From Vescimonas fastidiosa (GTDB lineage Bacteria; Bacillota; Clostridia; Oscillospirales; Oscillospiraceae): a stretch of 64,000 nucleotides of DNA. Numbering within the stretch: position 1 is the stretch's first letter; every line of letters starts with the position of its first letter. The translations under genes and the position numbers were made by a program. The notes under the pieces are model-generated. The model was not told the DNA's origin. It saw nothing but the letters and a program-made list of their open reading frames with translations, and did not search any database. Below are positions 26,777 through 33,983 of the stretch, one piece after another. The stretch lies in NCBI RefSeq assembly GCF_018326305.1, contig NZ_AP023417.1, positions 1-64,000 of the forward strand. The letters are read 5' to 3'.

Positions 26777-27091
26777 TCACTCCCTGGGTGTCTGCGTCAC
26801 TGCGTCCGGCATGAAATATTTCCGCCAAGGAAAGCGGTCGCAGAATGTCCAGTGCTTTTCATAGAATGCAGAGATTCGCCCGATGATGTGGCCGTTGATC
26901 AGCGCGCACAGAATCGTTCCCCACTTTACGCCCTCAAAGTGCCAAAGCCCAAAGACGAGAAAGCTCATCGCCACGCCAATCAGGCAGCTCACGCAGTCGT
27001 AGCCGGTTTTGAAGCGGTTGATGTCTGCGCCGAAATGGGCGGAGACCTCCTTCACAAAAAGCTCGTAGACCTCGGGGGAATTGTACCATGC
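26777..27091 (-). pseudogene. Truncated YczE/DUF6198-like membrane protein (C-terminal part only)
   Basis: About 104 codons remain, reading YNSPEVYELFVKEVSAHFGA, two membrane segments (CLIGVAMSFLVFGLW and GTILCALINGHIIGRI) and a cytoplasmic tail ending RKYFMPDAVTQTPRE. This matches the last third of YczE/YitT-type membrane proteins. The frame is closed by a TGA at 27095-27097 with no start codon or ribosome site at the broken end, so the 5' two-thirds are missing. The break lies within 250 bp of the ICE left border, so element insertion or an earlier deletion there may have removed it. A GTG at 27055 could start a 92-aa product, but that is unlikely to be functional. Confidence 0.65.
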
Positions 27092-27290
27092 CTGTCAAGC
27101 GGTGCAGAGCCGTAAAAGCGGGGGATTCCGAGCAATCTCATCTAAACAATTTCAAACAGGATAAGAAAGCATCTCTTGTGAGGCGATTTTTTTAAATGGC
27201 TTCGGAGGATTCACAAACAGGCGGAGAGTTTTTTCGCGCAACGGCTTGAGAAAAAAGAGGTTATATGCTATAATTTATAAAATCCGCAGC

Positions 27291-27336
27291 GTGTCAAAAA
27301 ACCTCGCTGAGTTTTCCGCCCACAGGCGGCAAAGAA
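27291..27336 (-). repeat. Dispersed hairpin repeat family B, half copy at the ICE border
   Basis: On the minus strand it reads TTCTTTGCCGCCTGTGGGCG, AAAACTCAGCGAGG and TTTTTTGACAC, matching 611-657 with about five differences. Only one half is present, and the expected partner end is absent to the right, where ICE-like A/T-rich DNA begins. Confidence 0.65.
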
Positions 27337-27344
27337 CAGCTCCA

Positions 27345-27838
27345 AGGATACCCACTTATATAAGCGCTGCATCGAAGCAGGGATCGGGCAATTCCGGCAA
27401 AATGGTGCAGCCTGATGAAATCCAATAAAGCCAAATGCTAAAACGGTGTAAAAATGGTGTAACAGCCAAGACACCAAACGCTGAAACCCCTTGAAAATCA
27501 GGGAAAATCGAAGGAGAATGAGTACAAATGAAATTAGGAATCGATATAAATTAACCTTTTTGTGCATCTTTATGTATCTCTATAAATCTCCACAAATCGT
27601 TGTAATATAAGGGCTTCCACATTTTTCAGAAGAATGTAAATCGATGTAAAACGCCATATCTCAATGTCAAAATGGTGCGGATATGGTGCGAAGAAAAACG
27701 AGAAAACCCAACGCGGCAGCAAAATAAGGATGTGCATGATTGGAAAGGTTCCTTTCTTAATTGTGCGCATCTTTTTTGGCAAACATAATCTCTTCGCTTT
27801 TCGGAATTAAGTTGTTTACAAAAAGCGAGGTAATAAAT
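27345..27838. other. Putative ICE left end (attL region) with short direct repeats
   Basis: No protein gene is supported here (27092-27838 as a whole lacks one). The DNA turns A/T-rich and carries repeated ATGGTGY words: AAAATGGTGCAG (about 27400), ACGGTGTAAAAATGGTGTAA (about 27443) and AAATGGTGCGGATATGGTGC (about 27669). AATCGTTGTAAT and AATCGATGTAAA also recur. Such clustered repeats resemble arm-type sites of tyrosine recombinases. The exact core site cannot be set without the right end. Confidence 0.4.
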
Positions 27839-28975
27839 ATGCGCGAATATACACTTGAGATCAAACAGATCGTAGATTATCCACGATGCCGGATCTACCG
27901 GCAGTTCGTACAAGCCTTGATAGCAGACCGGAGCATTCGCGTGAGCGGAGGCTCCGGTCTTTTTTATTTTGTCGTGCTATGCTCCTATGCCAACTTCCGC
28001 ACCTCATACAAGCGCATTGATGGCATTAGTTACACCATCTACCCCGGCGAATGGATTATGTCCGTGGAGGAATTGTCCCGGTATTTCCGAACACGCTTCC
28101 GCCGCCAGACCTTAACCGCATTGGAGGGGCTGCAAAAGAAAGGACTTATCAGCTTTCTTGTTCTCGGACATGGTAAGCTGGTCAAATTCAAGATTCGCGG
28201 GTGGCGGCGTCACAACACGATTCTCGACTACAATGCGCCCTGTCAGAAGGATACCGGCTTTTTCTTCTTCCCTGTATCCACTGCCACAGAGCTGGTCAGT
28301 GCCGGTCACTGCTCGGAGATGGACGCCGTATTGGATCTATGGCTGAACACGGTCTATAACGATCCGCAAGTCCTCGGTTCAGACGTCGGGCCGGTGGTCT
28401 ATCTCCGCAACGGTACAGGCTGCCCGCTGGTCAGCTACGCGGAACTGGCATCCCGCTGGGGCGTCTCTAAGGCAACTGCCGGCCGATACCTCAAGCGCAT
28501 GGCTGAACGGGGCTATCTGCAACTGGCAGCATTCCCCGGCACACATGGCACCACGATCTATCTACAGAACTATCTCTCCACCATGTTCCAAATTTCTGAC
28601 ATCGTGGTGGATAAGGAAGAGATCGCCATGAGCCTTGGCATCAAGCTGGAGCTTCAGGAGGAAACCGCCCTGACCACGACGGTAACAAGCGGTTCAAATG
28701 AGACCGGTAGCGTTTCAGAAATGAACCGCCATCGAATCGAGCGGAAGATGCGGGAGATCCTTGTGGCACAAGGGCTGCCGTGTGCGTCATGCCCTAAATC
28801 CAAGTATATGTTATTACCATTATCCGACGACTGCGAGGTTACAATAGAAGGGGGGCCTCCGCTGCGCCGGTGGCTTCAACTGGTGGTCACCTGCGGTGAT
28901 GCTCAGGAAGTCTATCACTTTGAACTCAGATTGCACCCGACAGGGATGCGCGGCGATAAGGAGGTCGAACGATGA
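27839..28975 (+). CDS. ICE winged-helix DNA-binding protein
   Basis: 378 aa from ATG 27839 (GCGAGG upstream). Two winged-helix-like segments are visible: EWIMSVEELSRYFRTRFRRQTLTALEGLQKKGLISF (about 83-118) and YAELASRWGVSKATAGRYLKRMAERGYLQL (about 204-233). The rest is not recognised. As first gene of the ICE it may be a replication initiator-like protein or master regulator. A strong terminator hairpin lies inside codons 30-42, in the ADRSIRVSGGSGLFYF segment. The stop overlaps the next gene by 4 nt (ATGA). Confidence 0.75.
   Translation: MREYTLEIKQIVDYPRCRIYRQFVQALIADRSIRVSGGSGLFYFVVLCSYANFRTSYKRIDGISYTIYPGEWIMSVEELSRYFRTRFRRQTLTALEGLQKKGLISFLVLGHGKLVKFKIRGWRRHNTILDYNAPCQKDTGFFFFPVSTATELVSAGHCSEMDAVLDLWLNTVYNDPQVLGSDVGPVVYLRNGTGCPLVSYAELASRWGVSKATAGRYLKRMAERGYLQLAAFPGTHGTTIYLQNYLSTMFQISDIVVDKEEIAMSLGIKLELQEETALTTTVTSGSNETGSVSEMNRHRIERKMREILVAQGLPCASCPKSKYMLLPLSDDCEVTIEGGPPLRRWLQLVVTCGDAQEVYHFELRLHPTGMRGDKEVER
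27926..27970 (+). terminator. Terminator-like hairpin inside the 5' coding region of the first ICE gene
   Basis: GACCGGAGC (27926-27934) pairs perfectly with GCTCCGGTC (27951-27959), followed at once by TTTTTTATTTT. This is a textbook intrinsic terminator about 88 bp past the start codon, so full-length mRNA would need readthrough or antitermination. Confidence 0.75.
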
Positions 28976-29508
28976 AAAAGACTGCACAAGAACCCAAAGT
29001 GACCGAGAACCCCTTGTACCATGACACATGGATGCTGCTACGCAAGTACCGGGACGTGGTGTGGAGCCTGGAGCTGTCCGTGCAGCAGGTACGTCGGCAG
29101 TTCCAGATCGAGTATGGCAGCAGCATAGAGGAATTTCTGGAATCCCTCTATGTGGCCGGCATCACCTTCGATGGCTCGGCGATTGAGGATCATGCCCGCT
29201 GCATCGAGCGCAGCTACAAGATGCTGAAGCTGCTGGATACCTCCGTGGAGCTGCTGCGGACAAAGCACAAGTACGGTGAGAGCTATTACTGGCTCCTGTA
29301 CTACACCTACCTGTCACCGCAGCAGTTGGCGAACACGCAGGAGATCATCGACAAGCTGGAGCCGCACATTCGGGACATCAGCTACCGCACCTACTTCCGC
29401 AAGCGTCAGATGGCGATTGATGCCCTGAGTTCGGTGCTGTGGGGGTATTCGTCGAAGGAGAGTCTGGCACTGTTGGAGAAGTTTGTGCCGGAGGAAAACA
29501 AACCATGA
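28972..29508 (+). CDS. Hypothetical ICE protein, all-helical
   Basis: 178 aa, translationally coupled to the preceding gene (ATGA overlap). It is predicted almost entirely helical and rich in Tyr and Arg (YHDTWMLLRKYRDVVWSLEL; SYYWLLYYTYLSPQQL), with a C-terminal segment (YRTYFRKRQMAIDALSSVLWGYSS) resembling the last helices of ArpU/RinA-like phage regulators. That resemblance is weak, so no function is assigned. It probably works with the winged-helix protein. Confidence 0.65.
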   Translation: MKKTAQEPKVTENPLYHDTWMLLRKYRDVVWSLELSVQQVRRQFQIEYGSSIEEFLESLYVAGITFDGSAIEDHARCIERSYKMLKLLDTSVELLRTKHKYGESYYWLLYYTYLSPQQLANTQEIIDKLEPHIRDISYRTYFRKRQMAIDALSSVLWGYSSKESLALLEKFVPEENKP

Positions 29509-29527
29509 AGAAATAATCATACAATCA

Positions 29528-29648
29528 AAACCTCCGGCTAAGCCGGAGGTTTGATCAGGCCCTATAAGGGCCTATTACTGGCAAGCCCCTCAAGGGGCAC
29601 TGAATTTTTCTTCGCTTGCATTCTCTGCCCTACCGCCCGTAAACGGGC
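29528..29648. repeat. Cluster of four short perfect palindromes
   Basis: AAACCTCCGGC/GCCGGAGGTTT (29528-29552), AGGCCCT/AGGGCCT (29557-29573), GCCCCT/AGGGGC (29585-29598) and GCCCGT/ACGGGC (29635-29648) lie within 121 bp. Arms and spacers differ, so this is not a CRISPR array. They fit the 3' hairpins of an IS200/IS605-like unit. Confidence 0.8.
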
Positions 29649-29696
29649 TATCACCATCACCGGAAGCCTTTTGCTTGTCGGTGTATTGCTTGTCAT
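29562..29696 (-). pseudogene. Remnant of an IS200-like transposase gene (44 codons)
   Basis: ATG at 29696 follows GAGGAGAC at 9-nt spacing, as in intact tnpA genes. The frame reads MTSNTPTSKRLPVMVIARLR… to …SVPLEGLASNRPL and stops at TAG. No HUH motif or catalytic tyrosine remains, consistent with an internal deletion that joined the first codons to the 3' tail. Confidence 0.45.
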
Positions 29697-29845
29697 GAAT
29701 TAGTCTCCTCGTTTTTGTAAGTGTTGGTCGGCAAACTTTTCACTTACTCTAACTTGGAGACTTTTTCTTTTTTGCTCTCTTCCACGCCATAGGCTTTTGT
29801 ATCCCCCCGGCAGAGCCGGGGGTTCTCTTTGGTGTCCAAATGAAA

Positions 29846-29905
29846 TAGCGGAGATGTGCAAAAGCAACATCTCCGCTATCGTTCCTACAATCCGTATTGT
29901 AGGAA
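29846..29905. repeat. Two adjacent stem-loops upstream of the remnant transposase
   Basis: AGCGGAGATGT/ACATCTCCGCT with loop GCAAAAGCA, and CCTACAAT/ATTGTAGG. Further right, TCTGAG/CTCAGA (about 29920-29940) and ATATGGG/CCCATAT (about 29969-29987) continue the series, so a minus-strand transcript from 30049 would pass through several consecutive hairpins. Confidence 0.6.
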
Positions 29906-30055
29906 TCTTTCGTCTTCTGAGGAGTCAACTCAGAGAGTAGATCCTGGCTCAAGAAGAACGTAAAACAATATGGGCCGTTCCCATATGGTTTAACAAAAGT
30001 ATATGCGTATAAGCACGCAAGCATACCATCACCACAAAAAATCTTTGTTCTACAC

Positions 30056-30084
30056 ATTATACATAACAAGCACATGCTTGTCAA
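30056..30084 (-). promoter_or_regulatory. Perfect sigma-70 promoter firing into the hairpin-rich gap
   Basis: On the minus strand TTGACA (30084-30079) and TATAAT (30061-30056) are 17 nt apart, with start expected near 30049. It lies about 30 bp past the stop of the cyclase-like gene and points away from it, into 29.5-30.0 kb where no intact gene exists. It may drive a structured RNA or the lost transposase. Confidence 0.65.
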
Positions 30085-30112
30085 GCCACTATATGCTTAA
30101 GGCGAAGAAGAG

Positions 30113-31591
30113 TTATCGAATCCTAAACAGCAGATCCATTCGTTCTTTTTTCTCTGACTTGACCGATGTCTTACTGCTTGGTAAGCCATAGGCTTCAACG
30201 TAGCCATCTTCTGAAATCTTAATGCCTACTCCAAGATGAGCAAGCTTTTTTGCTGCAGCTGTACGCCCACCGCCTGTACTTCCTGAGGGAACTGCAACGA
30301 TTGAACCTGCACAATAAAACGAGCCGTCAAGAGAAACTACGGTTGCGCCATCAAGACTCAATATTTCTTTTCTCAGCGGGGCATCAAGCTCGAAAAACGA
30401 GCGAATGTTAAAGTTGTTGTCAACTAGCAGATAGCTAAGTACCTTAATTTTTTCTTGGCTCTCCGAACTTACCCCGTCAGGCAACTTTCCAGCAACACTC
30501 AAATCGAAGCGCTCTTTGATTACCTTAGATATTTCGTCATCATCTATGCCAGGGACAATGATAGATAAGCAACCTCCAACATGAGAAAACGATACATCCA
30601 GTATTGTGTTGTAAATAATCTTGATCTTTCTTTCAATATCGATTATATCAGCATTCTCGGTTGTCAAAAAGTAAGGCAGTAGCTGTGAGCGTATACGATC
30701 CCAATCAAATGATACCCATTTTGTTCCTCGCTTAGCAAAGCAGATGGCACGTTTTTTAACTAAGAGTATTTCGCCATTAGTCAGAACAATAACGCCAATT
30801 GCATTGCCGGAACAATGTTGTGCGATATCCGAAAACTGATAGGGCACAAACATTTCGTTTTCTGGCTGGTGATTTTTAATTGGGGTATTCCGTGTTATAA
30901 ACGAAAGCACTCTACCTTTTTGATCCAGTCTTATTCCAGAAAATACACCGTCTGTAAAAACGGCACTGCAGTCATTCTGCAGAAAACTCAAGTAACTGGC
31001 AGCGTCTTTATTTGCTTTCGCGTCAAAGTCTACTACAAAACCAAACGGAACACTGCTCCCTTCATATGTTTTTGAGGCCCACTCCTCCATGCGGCACAAC
31101 ATGGCGTGTAGTGTGAATGCACCATCGTGTGGAGCCAGCCAAGAACACATACCAAGCTCAAATGCCAATTGGAGGGTCTTGTTCTTATATGATGTGTATC
31201 TGCGCTTGCCGTTCCCGTAGTCACGTTGCTTTCGTATTTTACCATCGAAGCAATTATATTCAGTGACTTTTAAGAGTTCCCTTAGAATGACATTGAGACG
31301 CTTAACTATAGATTTGGGGGAATATGTTTTTACCTTATAACAAAATGGTGTTGTATGGCCGTTTCGGGAAATGCACGGGAAAAAATACAAGCAGGGACTG
31401 TTCTTTCCGTTTTCCACATAAGAAACTAAAGCAGTATTCATTGAAGGCTTTTTAACAAGCTTCAGGTTACCCCGTGAATCACAAAGTGGAAGAATAAAAG
31501 TGTTAATAACGGAATGAAATTCTACTTGGGCTTTATTTAGAAGATCGTCTTGTGTGTTTTCAATATCCGAGCCATGTTTAGCTTGCGCCAT
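30113..31591 (-). CDS. Putative diadenylate-cyclase-like (DAC/DisA_N) enzyme with large sensor region
   Basis: 492 aa, on the strand opposite to both flanking ICE operons and visibly more A/T-rich. The C-terminal ~95 residues look like a DAC catalytic core: LDGATVVSLDG (DGA at 414-416) and, 27 residues later, GGGRTAAAKKLA (440-451), in the place of the DisA RHRAA motif, then VGIKISEDGYVEAYG. DAC domains condense two ATP to c-di-AMP. The RHR triplet is altered here, so activity or product may differ. Residues 1-400 match none of the housekeeping forms (no CdaA membrane helices, no DisA HhH) but contain a beta-rich segment (VPFGFVVDFDAKANKDAASY) as in DAC-linked sensor domains. It has its own promoter (31627-31655) and AGGAGAG, so it is probably cargo, perhaps anti-phage or stress signalling. 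No effector is adjacent. Confidence 0.6.
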   Translation of the reverse strand: MAQAKHGSDIENTQDDLLNKAQVEFHSVINTFILPLCDSRGNLKLVKKPSMNTALVSYVENGKNSPCLYFFPCISRNGHTTPFCYKVKTYSPKSIVKRLNVILRELLKVTEYNCFDGKIRKQRDYGNGKRRYTSYKNKTLQLAFELGMCSWLAPHDGAFTLHAMLCRMEEWASKTYEGSSVPFGFVVDFDAKANKDAASYLSFLQNDCSAVFTDGVFSGIRLDQKGRVLSFITRNTPIKNHQPENEMFVPYQFSDIAQHCSGNAIGVIVLTNGEILLVKKRAICFAKRGTKWVSFDWDRIRSQLLPYFLTTENADIIDIERKIKIIYNTILDVSFSHVGGCLSIIVPGIDDDEISKVIKERFDLSVAGKLPDGVSSESQEKIKVLSYLLVDNNFNIRSFFELDAPLRKEILSLDGATVVSLDGSFYCAGSIVAVPSGSTGGGRTAAAKKLAHLGVGIKISEDGYVEAYGLPSSKTSVKSEKKERMDLLFRIR

Positions 31592-31626
31592 ATCTTTCTC
31601 TCCTAATGCGTAAATTGAATATATTT

Positions 31627-31655
31627 ATTATAACAATAATTGAGCAAATTGTCCA
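31627..31655 (-). promoter_or_regulatory. Promoter of the cyclase-like gene
   Basis: Minus strand TGGACA (31655-31650), 17-nt spacer, TATAAT (31632-31627), then a 36-nt leader and AGGAGAG before the ATG at 31591. Confidence 0.75.
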
Positions 31656-31730
31656 CATTGTCTGCAAATAATTGTAAAGAACCTTTCTTGTACTTATTTG
31701 CAATTCTTACTGGCACCCTCTTGCCACAAC

Positions 31731-31798
31731 ATTGGCACGGTTTTGCGATTTCGGCGTAAATCCAAGTGTGCTATACTGTGTATGCTCAAAACTATGCC
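31731..31798 (+). promoter_or_regulatory. ICE promoter copy 1 (transfer operon)
   Basis: An extended -10 TGCTATACT (TATACT at 31772-31777) is preceded by TTTTGCGATTTCG and CGTAAATC, which contain a GATTT/AAATC inverted repeat. No good -35 is present. The same ~47 bp occurs at 43928-43974 before the pilus operon with only a few changes, implying a shared activator or alternative sigma factor. Confidence 0.75.
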
Positions 31799-31812
31799 AA
31801 GGCGATACGAGT

Positions 31813-31846
31813 AACACCATCCTACGGGGTGGTGTTATTTTGTTTC
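31813..31846 (+). terminator. Attenuator-like hairpin just after ICE promoter copy 1
   Basis: AACACCATCC (31813-31822) pairs with GGGTGGTGTT (31827-31836; one G-U pair), then ATTTTGTTT. It lies about 30 nt past the expected transcription start and 80 nt before the first transfer gene. Confidence 0.7.
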
Positions 31847-31926
31847 CGGGTATTTGGGCAGTCCAAGAGGGGCGACTTTTAGAGAGTAGCCCCTCCACAT
31901 CTTTTCTATCACAGGAGGTATCACGA

Positions 31927-32298
31927 GTGAAAAAACATGACCTGACCAAGACACATCTCCACAGGGCAAGCCCCGGCATGGCACTATATGCGGCCTTCGC
32001 GGGCGTGACCATGGCCGCAATGCTTTGCCAGCCTGTCTTTGCCGCCACCGTCTGGGAGAAGGCCAATGAGATCATGAAGGATGTCTATAACCAGATTCTT
32101 CTTATCTCCACCATTGCCGCCATTGTCACCGCGTCGGTGGCACTGCTGATGATGAACTTCTCCCGCAATGGCCGCACTGTGGACGAGAGCCGCGCATGGC
32201 TCAAGCGTATCATCATCACATGGGCGATCCTTAACGGTTTGGGCTTCATCATGTCCTATGTGACGCCCTTCTTCGCAGATGGCAGATGGAACGGATAA
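31927..32298 (+). CDS. VirB2/TrbC-like membrane protein (putative pilin-like subunit)
   Basis: 123 aa from GTG 31927, supported by CAGGAGG upstream. A signal-like hydrophobic stretch (GMALYAAFAGVTMAAMLCQPVFAA) is followed by two membrane helices (LLISTIAAIVTASVALLMM and IITWAILNGLGFIMSYV), the layout of type IV secretion VirB2/TrbC proteins. It opens the transfer operon, directly before the VirB6-like gene. The assignment is by topology and position. Confidence 0.65.
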   Translation: MKKHDLTKTHLHRASPGMALYAAFAGVTMAAMLCQPVFAATVWEKANEIMKDVYNQILLISTIAAIVTASVALLMMNFSRNGRTVDESRAWLKRIIITWAILNGLGFIMSYVTPFFADGRWNG

Positions 32299-32332
32299 CG
32301 CCAAACTGCCCGGCTGAGAAAGGAGAAGTGCT

Positions 32333-33043
32333 ATGGGCATATTAGATGGCATTGTAGAATGGATCGCGGAACAGGTCATGTACGGTCTTGACCTTATCAA
32401 CACCTCTGTGCTGGGGGCTCTGGGCTGCGACATGACCACCTTCCTGCGCTACTTCCCTGCCGCGGAGACGATGTACAACATCTTCGTGGCACTGGCTATC
32501 GGCATGATCCTGCTGAACCTGATCTGGCAGCTATTCAAGAACTACGGCCTTATAGCAGGCGTAGAGGCAGAAGACCCGGTAAAACTGACGATCCGCTCCG
32601 TGCTGTTTATCCTGCTGGCCTATTTCGCAGATGAAATCGTGGAGCTGATACTGAAAATCGGCGGGACACCCTACGCGTGGATCATGTCGTCTGAGCTGCC
32701 CACACTGAACTTTGCCGACTTCAATTCGGTCATACTTACCATCCTTGGGGTCTGTGCCAACGGCGCGGTGGCTCTAATCGCCCTGATCCTCGTACTCATA
32801 TTGGCGTGGAACTATATCAAGCTGCTATTTGAGGCGGCGGAGCGTTATGTGCTCCTGGGCGTTCTGGTATTCACGGCACCGGTGGCTTTTGCTACGGGCG
32901 CGGCGCAGAGCACCTCCAACATCTTCAAGGCGTGGTGCCGGATGTTCGGCGGCCAGATGTTTCTGCTGCTGATGAACGCATGGTGCCTTCGCCTGTTCAT
33001 CACCATGGTGGGAACCTTCCTGGCAAACCCCTTATCCCTATAG
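32333..33043 (+). CDS. VirB6/TrbL-like conjugation channel protein
   Basis: 236 aa, GAAAGGAG upstream. It has about six membrane helices, with the VirB6-like pattern of a short N-terminal amphipathic stretch (MGILDGIVEWIAEQVMYGLD) and a conserved-looking loop (AERYVLLGVLVFTAPVAFATGAAQSTSNIFKAWCRMFGGQMFLLLMN). It should form part of the inner-membrane channel of the mating apparatus. Confidence 0.85.
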   Translation: MGILDGIVEWIAEQVMYGLDLINTSVLGALGCDMTTFLRYFPAAETMYNIFVALAIGMILLNLIWQLFKNYGLIAGVEAEDPVKLTIRSVLFILLAYFADEIVELILKIGGTPYAWIMSSELPTLNFADFNSVILTILGVCANGAVALIALILVLILAWNYIKLLFEAAERYVLLGVLVFTAPVAFATGAAQSTSNIFKAWCRMFGGQMFLLLMNAWCLRLFITMVGTFLANPLSL

Positions 33044-33052
33044 GAGACGATC

Positions 33053-33982
33053 ATGAATCAAAAAACGAAATACATCACAGGGATCGTGTTGTCCGTACTG
33101 GTTATATGTGCGCTCACAATCCCGGCCTTTGCTCTGACGGAATCAGATGTGCAGTCTCAGGTCTCAGCCTCCGGTAAAGAAGGCGTGGCCGGAAACCTGT
33201 TTATCTGGTTTCTGTGCGCAGTGGCATTTTTGAAGATCTCACAGAAAATCGACAGCTTCATGCAGGGCCTTGGCATCAATGTGGGTCATACAGGCGGCTC
33301 TATGCTGGCAGAAGCGATGCTGGCCGCGCGGAGCACTGCTGCCGCCCGTGGCGTCGCTGGACGCGGTCGAGGCGGTAATGCAGGGCGAGCCGGAAGCACC
33401 GGTGGCAATGGCGGTGACAGCAACACCTTCCTGCAAGGTGGTCTGGCCGGTGTTGCCAATCGCAGCTTCTATAACGGCGCATACCGAAACGCCACCGGCA
33501 CAGGCAGCGGCGGCGTTGGCGGCATGGCGTTCCGTGCCTCTATGACCAAGGGCGGCGATATTGCCAATAACGTTATCAGCCGGATTGCCACCGGCAGCGC
33601 GGGATCAGGGGATGTCATGTCCGGCAATATGGCAGCGGACGCTCTCATGTCCTATATGGGCTATACGGCTCTTGGTGAAGGCGCGGCGGATATTCCGACC
33701 TTCTCCAATGTGGAGATCGGCGGTGGGTATATCACCGGCACGGAGACCTCTGAGGAAGAACCTGACGGTCGTGCCTTTGCCATGTACAGCACTGAACAGT
33801 ATATGGAGCCAAAACGGGAATACACTATCGTCACCACCGTGGATGGCGCAAAGTGGTATAGGCAGTACGCACAGGACATAGTGGAGAAAAAGCCTTATCA
33901 GAATCCGGATGGCGGCATTTCCTATCGTGAGAGCCTGATTCGGCGTCTGCCTGACCCGCCTCGCAGAAAGGACAAGACCTGA
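33053..33982 (+). CDS. Glycine-rich membrane protein of the transfer operon
   Basis: 309 aa, 9 bp after the VirB6-like gene. A signal peptide (residues 1-27, ending PAFAL) and one further helix (GNLFIWFLCAVAFLKI) precede a long Gly/Ala/Arg-rich tail (ARGVAGRGRGGNAGRAGSTG and onward), like the extended soluble tail of TrbL proteins. It may be the second half of a split TrbL. No enzymatic motif is seen. Confidence 0.7.
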   Translation: MNQKTKYITGIVLSVLVICALTIPAFALTESDVQSQVSASGKEGVAGNLFIWFLCAVAFLKISQKIDSFMQGLGINVGHTGGSMLAEAMLAARSTAAARGVAGRGRGGNAGRAGSTGGNGGDSNTFLQGGLAGVANRSFYNGAYRNATGTGSGGVGGMAFRASMTKGGDIANNVISRIATGSAGSGDVMSGNMAADALMSYMGYTALGEGAADIPTFSNVEIGGGYITGTETSEEEPDGRAFAMYSTEQYMEPKREYTIVTTVDGAKWYRQYAQDIVEKKPYQNPDGGISYRESLIRRLPDPPRRKDKT

Positions 33983-33983
33983 T

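Larger units (their letters stand above)
29521..29905 (-). mobile_element. Internally deleted IS200/IS605-like element (palindrome-rich remnant)
   Basis: Read on the minus strand, it has a GCCGGGGG palindrome (29803-29822), a large hairpin (29703-29762), a ribosome site GAGGAGAC and an ATG at 29696. A 44-codon frame then ends KNSVPLEGLASNRPL, and three palindromes follow, the last one ending CCGGAGGTTTTG (29528-29552). From memory, this tail and palindrome series resemble the 3' end of IS200-type tnpA units in gut Clostridia. The TnpA catalytic core (HUH and Tyr) is absent, so it cannot transpose itself. The boundaries are estimates. Confidence 0.5.

Noticed and set aside
26777..27055. The 92-aa YczE-like frame as an intact small gene
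   Set aside because: Family similarity continues upstream of its GTG to about 27085 and then stops, showing a truncated larger gene rather than a natural start.
27092..27838. A tRNA gene as the ICE insertion target
   Set aside because: No cloverleaf, TTCGA loop or CCA-like end could be found on either strand near the border.
29528..29648. Palindrome cluster as a CRISPR array
   Set aside because: The four palindromes differ in sequence and length, the intervals are uneven, and no cas gene is present.
29749..30084. 111-codon minus-strand frame beyond the cyclase-like gene
   Set aside because: It begins at a non-ATG codon without a ribosome site and its codons run through several hairpins. 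Better explained as non-coding DNA of the IS-like remnant and its upstream region.
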